DNA of 7,799 bases from an uncultured Collinsella sp. (lineage in GTDB: Bacteria; Actinomycetota; Coriobacteriia; Coriobacteriales; Coriobacteriaceae). Every line of letters starts with the position of its first letter. Position 1 is the stretch's first letter. The DNA is taken from NCBI GenBank assembly GCA_900757285.1, contig CAAENI010000045.1, positions 1 to 7,799 of the forward strand, written 5' to 3'. This document shows, piece by piece, positions 6,175-7,799 of the stretch. The translations under genes and the position numbers were made by a program. The notes below the pieces were generated by a model. The model made no database searches. It saw only the letters and a program-made list of their open reading frames with translations, and was not told the DNA's origin.

Positions 6175-6609
6175 CTAGATGTCGTCGTCCTCGTCGTCGG
6201 CGTCATCGGTCGGGACAACGAGCTCGGACATACCGTTCTTGCCCTCCTGCAGCATCATCTGCTTGAGGGAATCCAGGTCCATGGTGGCAAGCCCCATCAT
6301 GGCGGTCATAGCCATGGGCAGGTTCATGCCGCCAAAGGCAATGGTGTGGGCGAGCAGGTCCTTCTCGGCCAGCGTGTTCATGGCATTGGTGAGCGGCGAT
6401 CCGCCCAGGATGTCACCAAGCAGGACAACCTCGTCATCGGCGGTAACGGGAGCGAGCATCGCCTTGACGTTCTCGACATACTCGTCAGCGCCCATGCCGT
6501 CCACGAGACTCGTCGACAAGATGTTCGGGGCGTCATTGCCGAGCATCTTGAGGACACTGTGCAGTCCGGGAGCGAGCGTTCCGTGACTGACCATTACCAG
6601 ATACCGCAT
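6175..6609 (-). CDS. PTS system mannose/fructose/sorbose family, IIA component
   Basis: A 144-residue cytoplasmic phosphoryl-transfer protein, first gene of the operon, accepting phosphate from HPr. Start ATG at 6609 is supported by AGAGGAG 6 nt upstream and by MRYLVMVSHGTLA, the usual IIA beginning. The frame stays open upstream to an ATG at 6681, but those 24 residues are basic, unlike the family, and overlap the putative promoter. Predicted active-site His9 lies in VSHG; conserved Asp66 and the GGSP-LTN loop lie in VVLLGDILGGSPLTN (61-75). The C-terminus is an unusually acidic tail, PTDDADDEDDDI (133-144). With IIB, IIC and IID downstream the permease is complete. Regulation is probably at the 300-bp divergent region, which contains palindromic sites and the 12-bp element shared with the GH31 gene. 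Confidence 0.95.
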   Translation of the reverse strand: MRYLVMVSHGTLAPGLHSVLKMLGNDAPNILSTSLVDGMGADEYVENVKAMLAPVTADDEVVLLGDILGGSPLTNAMNTLAEKDLLAHTIAFGGMNLPMAMTAMMGLATMDLDSLKQMMLQEGKNGMSELVVPTDDADDEDDDI

Positions 6610-6627
6610 GCGGTCTCCTCTCGACCT

Positions 6628-6650
6628 GCCGTGTGTCGCACGGCTTTGCT
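6628..6650. other. Leader hairpin of PTS mRNA with T-rich flank on the opposite strand
   Basis: GCCGTG (6628-6633) pairs with CACGGC (6639-6644) around TGTCG. In PTS mRNA it sits directly before the ribosome-binding site, 18 nt from the ATG, and if transcription starts near 6654 it would be close to the 5' end. On the plus strand it is followed by TTTGCTTTTT, so it also resembles a small terminator for antisense transcripts entering from the PTS genes. Confidence 0.5.
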
Positions 6651-6663
6651 TTTTGCTGAGATT

Positions 6664-6692
6664 ATTGTTGCGCCGGGGCATGTTCGGTACAA
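6664..6692 (-). promoter_or_regulatory. Possible PTS operon promoter
   Basis: On the minus strand TTGTAC (6692-6687) and AACAAT (6669-6664) are separated by 17 bp. Matches to TTGACA and TATAAT are 3 of 6 and 4 of 6; AATAAT three bases further on is a better -10 but with 20-bp spacing. Expected transcription start is about 6654-6658. The shared 12-bp element would overlap the -35 region. Confidence 0.3.
6680..6691 (-). promoter_or_regulatory. Shared 12-bp element, copy upstream of PTS operon
   Basis: TGTACCGAACAT on the minus strand, identical to 2344-2355 in front of the GH31 gene and in the same orientation. It is 70 nt before the IIA start and only 4 nt from the palindrome at 6696-6718. 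Two identical copies at similar distances from two catabolic genes suggest a common regulator or common promoter element. Confidence 0.5.
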
Positions 6693-6695
6693 GAA

Positions 6696-6718
6696 AATAG
6701 TTGCGAACGGCAACTATT
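6696..6718. promoter_or_regulatory. Perfect palindromic operator in the PTS/GntR intergenic region
   Basis: AATAGTTGC (6696-6704), spacer GAACG, GCAACTATT (6710-6718): 9-bp arms without mismatch. Position between divergent genes fits an operator. It is 18 of 23 identical to the site before the MarR-family gene (3277-3299), and the half-site GCAACTATT recurs at 6734-6742. The binding protein could be the adjacent GntR/UTRA protein or the MarR-family protein; the GTTGC-n5-GCAAC core is more like MarR-type operators than the GT-n-TA-n-AC pattern common in HutC-type GntR sites. Confidence 0.65.
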
Positions 6719-6719
6719 C

Positions 6720-6742
6720 ATCGGTTAACGGTAGCAACTATT
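6720..6742 (-). promoter_or_regulatory. Second, degenerate copy of the operator
   Basis: Read on the minus strand, AATAGTTGC (6742-6734) is followed after four bases by GTTAAC (6729-6724). It matches the site before the MarR-family gene at 17 of 23 positions, including both GTTGC and GTTAAC. It is centred 24 bp from the perfect palindrome, so two dimers could bind close together. Confidence 0.45.
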
Positions 6743-6776
6743 TTTGTGCCTAAATTATTTTTTCTTCTAATTATTT

Positions 6777-6805
6777 TTAAAATAGCAGGTAGATTGCCTG
6801 ATAAA
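6777..6805 (+). promoter_or_regulatory. Possible promoter of the GntR-family gene
   Basis: TTAAAA (6777-6782) and GATAAA (6800-6805) are separated by 17 bp within the AT-rich segment; each matches the sigma70 consensus at 4 of 6. It would give a leader of about 105 nt. Other AT-rich pairs in this segment are possible. Confidence 0.25.
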
Positions 6806-6917
6806 TGTTTTATGTTCCTTATGCACCATACATACCAGCAAGAATCGGGCCTGGCATCTCCGGTTTGCTCCGCAGTGTCAGACCATGTCACGTACGCCCA
6901 CGACATGGAGGTACCCC

Positions 6918-7700
6918 ATGGATATGATCTCGTTTCTCGCCTCCGAACCCTTCGACCGCAGCGGTGATACGCCGCTCTATGTCCAACTTAAACATCGAAT
7001 CGCCCTGCTTATCGCCAGCCAGGCGTTCGACACCAAGACGCCGCTGCCACGCGAGCTCGAAATCTGTGAGCGGCTAGAGTTATCGCGCGCGACCGTGCGC
7101 CGTTGCTTCCAAGATCTCGTCATCGAGGGGCGCGTGGTGCGCAAACGTGGGCAGGGCACGTTCATCAAACCCCAAACCTCAGCACCCGGCATCGACCTGG
7201 CCCTGAATTTCAGCGCGCGGATGCGCGAAGCGGGACGGGTTCCGAGCTCGCAGATTCTCGCCTTTTCAAGCATACCGGCCGTCCGCGGCATCGCCTCTGG
7301 GCTCAAAGTGCCCGAAGGGACACCCGTCTGGGAGATTCGCCGCCTGCGTCTCGCCAACGACAAACCCATGGAGCTCAACTACGTCTATATCCCCGTGTCA
7401 CTTTGCCCCGAGCTCACACGCAAAGACGTGGATGGCTCGCTCTACGCCTACATCGCGGAAAAGACCGGCATCCTGCCCGCAAGCGTCGATGCCGTCTACG
7501 AGGCGGTCAACCTCGACAAGCATGAGGCGCGCCTTTTGGGACAGAACACCGGTAAGGCGGCGATGCGCATCGTGCGTTCGACCTACGACAAGACGGGAAC
7601 CCCGTTCGAGGTAGGCGTGCTCATCAGCTGCGATGGTCAGGCAAAGCTGCACGTGCACATCGCCGCCGACAAAACAACCTTCACCGCCACAGCCCAATAA
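6918..7700 (+). CDS. GntR-family transcriptional regulator, HutC subfamily (UTRA domain)
   Basis: A 260-residue repressor-type DNA-binding protein. Start ATG at 6918 is preceded by GGAGG with 6-nt spacing; the in-frame ATG at 6885 lacks a site. Winged helix domain: TPLYVQLKHRIALLIASQ (18-35), LPRELEICERLELSRATVRR (43-62) with the recognition helix, and the wing VRKRGQGTFI (74-83), all standard for GntR. The UTRA effector-binding domain covers about 100-245, with IPAVRGIASGLKVPEGTPVWEI, RRLRLANDKPMELNYVYIP (both split here by natural loops) and a C-terminal IVRSTYDKTGTPFEVGV. Relatives sense sugar phosphates or amino-sugar phosphates and regulate neighbouring uptake genes. Divergent placement next to the PTS operon makes that operon the likely target, with the phosphorylated imported sugar as the likely effector; this is inference. 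A terminator follows 10 nt after the stop. Confidence 0.95.
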   Translation: MDMISFLASEPFDRSGDTPLYVQLKHRIALLIASQAFDTKTPLPRELEICERLELSRATVRRCFQDLVIEGRVVRKRGQGTFIKPQTSAPGIDLALNFSARMREAGRVPSSQILAFSSIPAVRGIASGLKVPEGTPVWEIRRLRLANDKPMELNYVYIPVSLCPELTRKDVDGSLYAYIAEKTGILPASVDAVYEAVNLDKHEARLLGQNTGKAAMRIVRSTYDKTGTPFEVGVLISCDGQAKLHVHIAADKTTFTATAQ

Positions 7701-7710
7701 ATCCAAAACG

Positions 7711-7760
7711 TGGGCGCCGTCGTTCAAACGAACGACGGCGCCCATACTCACTTTCTTTTT
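7711..7760. terminator. Strong, probably bidirectional terminator after the GntR-family gene
   Basis: TGGGCGCCGTCGTTC (7711-7725) pairs perfectly with GAACGACGGCGCCCA (7730-7744) around AAAC. On the plus strand CTTTCTTTTT follows after a few bases; on the minus strand the stem is followed by CGTTTTGG. T-rich flanks on both sides are consistent with use by convergent transcripts. Confidence 0.9.
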
Positions 7761-7765
7761 CAGCC

Positions 7766-7799
7766 CTAGTCATCGCACAAAGCCCCTTCGGCAGCACAC
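7766..7799 (-). CDS. Possible 3' end of a convergent gene
   Basis: On the minus strand the final bases can be read as CAAEGALCDD followed by TAG (7768-7766). Only ten codons are visible, so this rests mainly on context: a terminator with T-runs on both sides lies just beyond, as expected between convergent genes. No function can be assigned. Confidence 0.25.
   Translation of the reverse strand, partial: CAAEGALCDD

Larger units (their letters stand above)
6610..6917. promoter_or_regulatory. Divergent control region between PTS operon and GntR-family gene
   Basis: A 308-bp non-coding stretch serving both directions. From the PTS side it contains a leader hairpin (6628-6644), a possible PTS promoter (6664-6692) overlapping the shared 12-bp element, the perfect palindrome at 6696-6718, a related partial site at 6720-6742, then a strongly AT-rich segment (about 6738-6835) that stands out against the GC-rich surroundings and probably carries the GntR promoter. 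The remaining 80 bases before the GntR start show no clear signal apart from a GGAGG ribosome-binding site. Confidence 0.75.

Noticed and set aside
6610..6681. Longer N-terminus for IIA (start at 6681)
   Set aside because: The extension is basic and unlike IIA proteins, would cover the putative promoter, and the site at 6609 has a good Shine-Dalgarno sequence and the canonical start of the fold.
1..7799. CRISPR arrays, tRNA genes, insertion sequences, toxin-antitoxin or phage genes
   Set aside because: No regularly spaced repeats, cloverleaf-like sequences, transposase motifs or such proteins were seen on either strand.

Overview
The window looks like the chromosome of a gut-type, fairly GC-rich Gram-positive bacterium, most likely a Coriobacteriia member such as Collinsella. 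This is inferred from base composition, purine-rich Shine-Dalgarno sites, and a secreted glycosidase beside a mannose-family phosphotransferase system (PTS). No rRNA or other phylogenetic marker is present, so the assignment is tentative. No mobile element, CRISPR array or tRNA was seen.

Layout. Positions 1-2264 (minus strand) hold the first 754 codons of a large secreted GH31 glycoside hydrolase whose 3' end lies outside the window. Its motifs resemble the GH31 group that contains alpha-N-acetylgalactosaminidases. Positions 2265-2779 are non-coding and unusually rich in palindromes, including a 15-bp-arm stem-loop and a run of ten G on the gene strand in the GH31 leader. Positions 2780-3256 (minus) encode a MarR-family repressor, and 3325-3651 (minus) a 108-residue two-helix membrane protein of unknown function. 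A structured, G.U-compensated RNA stem (3715-3777) lies in front of the latter. Positions 3847-6609 (minus) are a complete mannose/fructose/sorbose-family PTS operon in the order IIA-IIB-IIC-IID, ending in a clear terminator. Divergent to it, 6918-7700 (plus) encodes a GntR/HutC-type regulator with a UTRA effector domain, followed by a strong, probably bidirectional terminator. The last bases may be the 3' end of a convergent gene.

How the parts may work together. The GH31 enzyme would cut alpha-linked sugar from a glycan outside the cell. The PTS would import and phosphorylate a released sugar. The GntR/UTRA protein would sense a sugar phosphate. Two non-coding signals tie these genes into one regulatory unit. 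An exact 12-bp sequence occurs in the same orientation 70-80 bp before both the GH31 gene and the PTS operon. A 23-bp palindrome in the PTS/GntR intergenic region recurs at 18 of 23 positions in front of the marR-like gene, with a third, half-degenerate copy beside the first. Enzyme specificity, transported sugar and the identity of the binding proteins are inferences.
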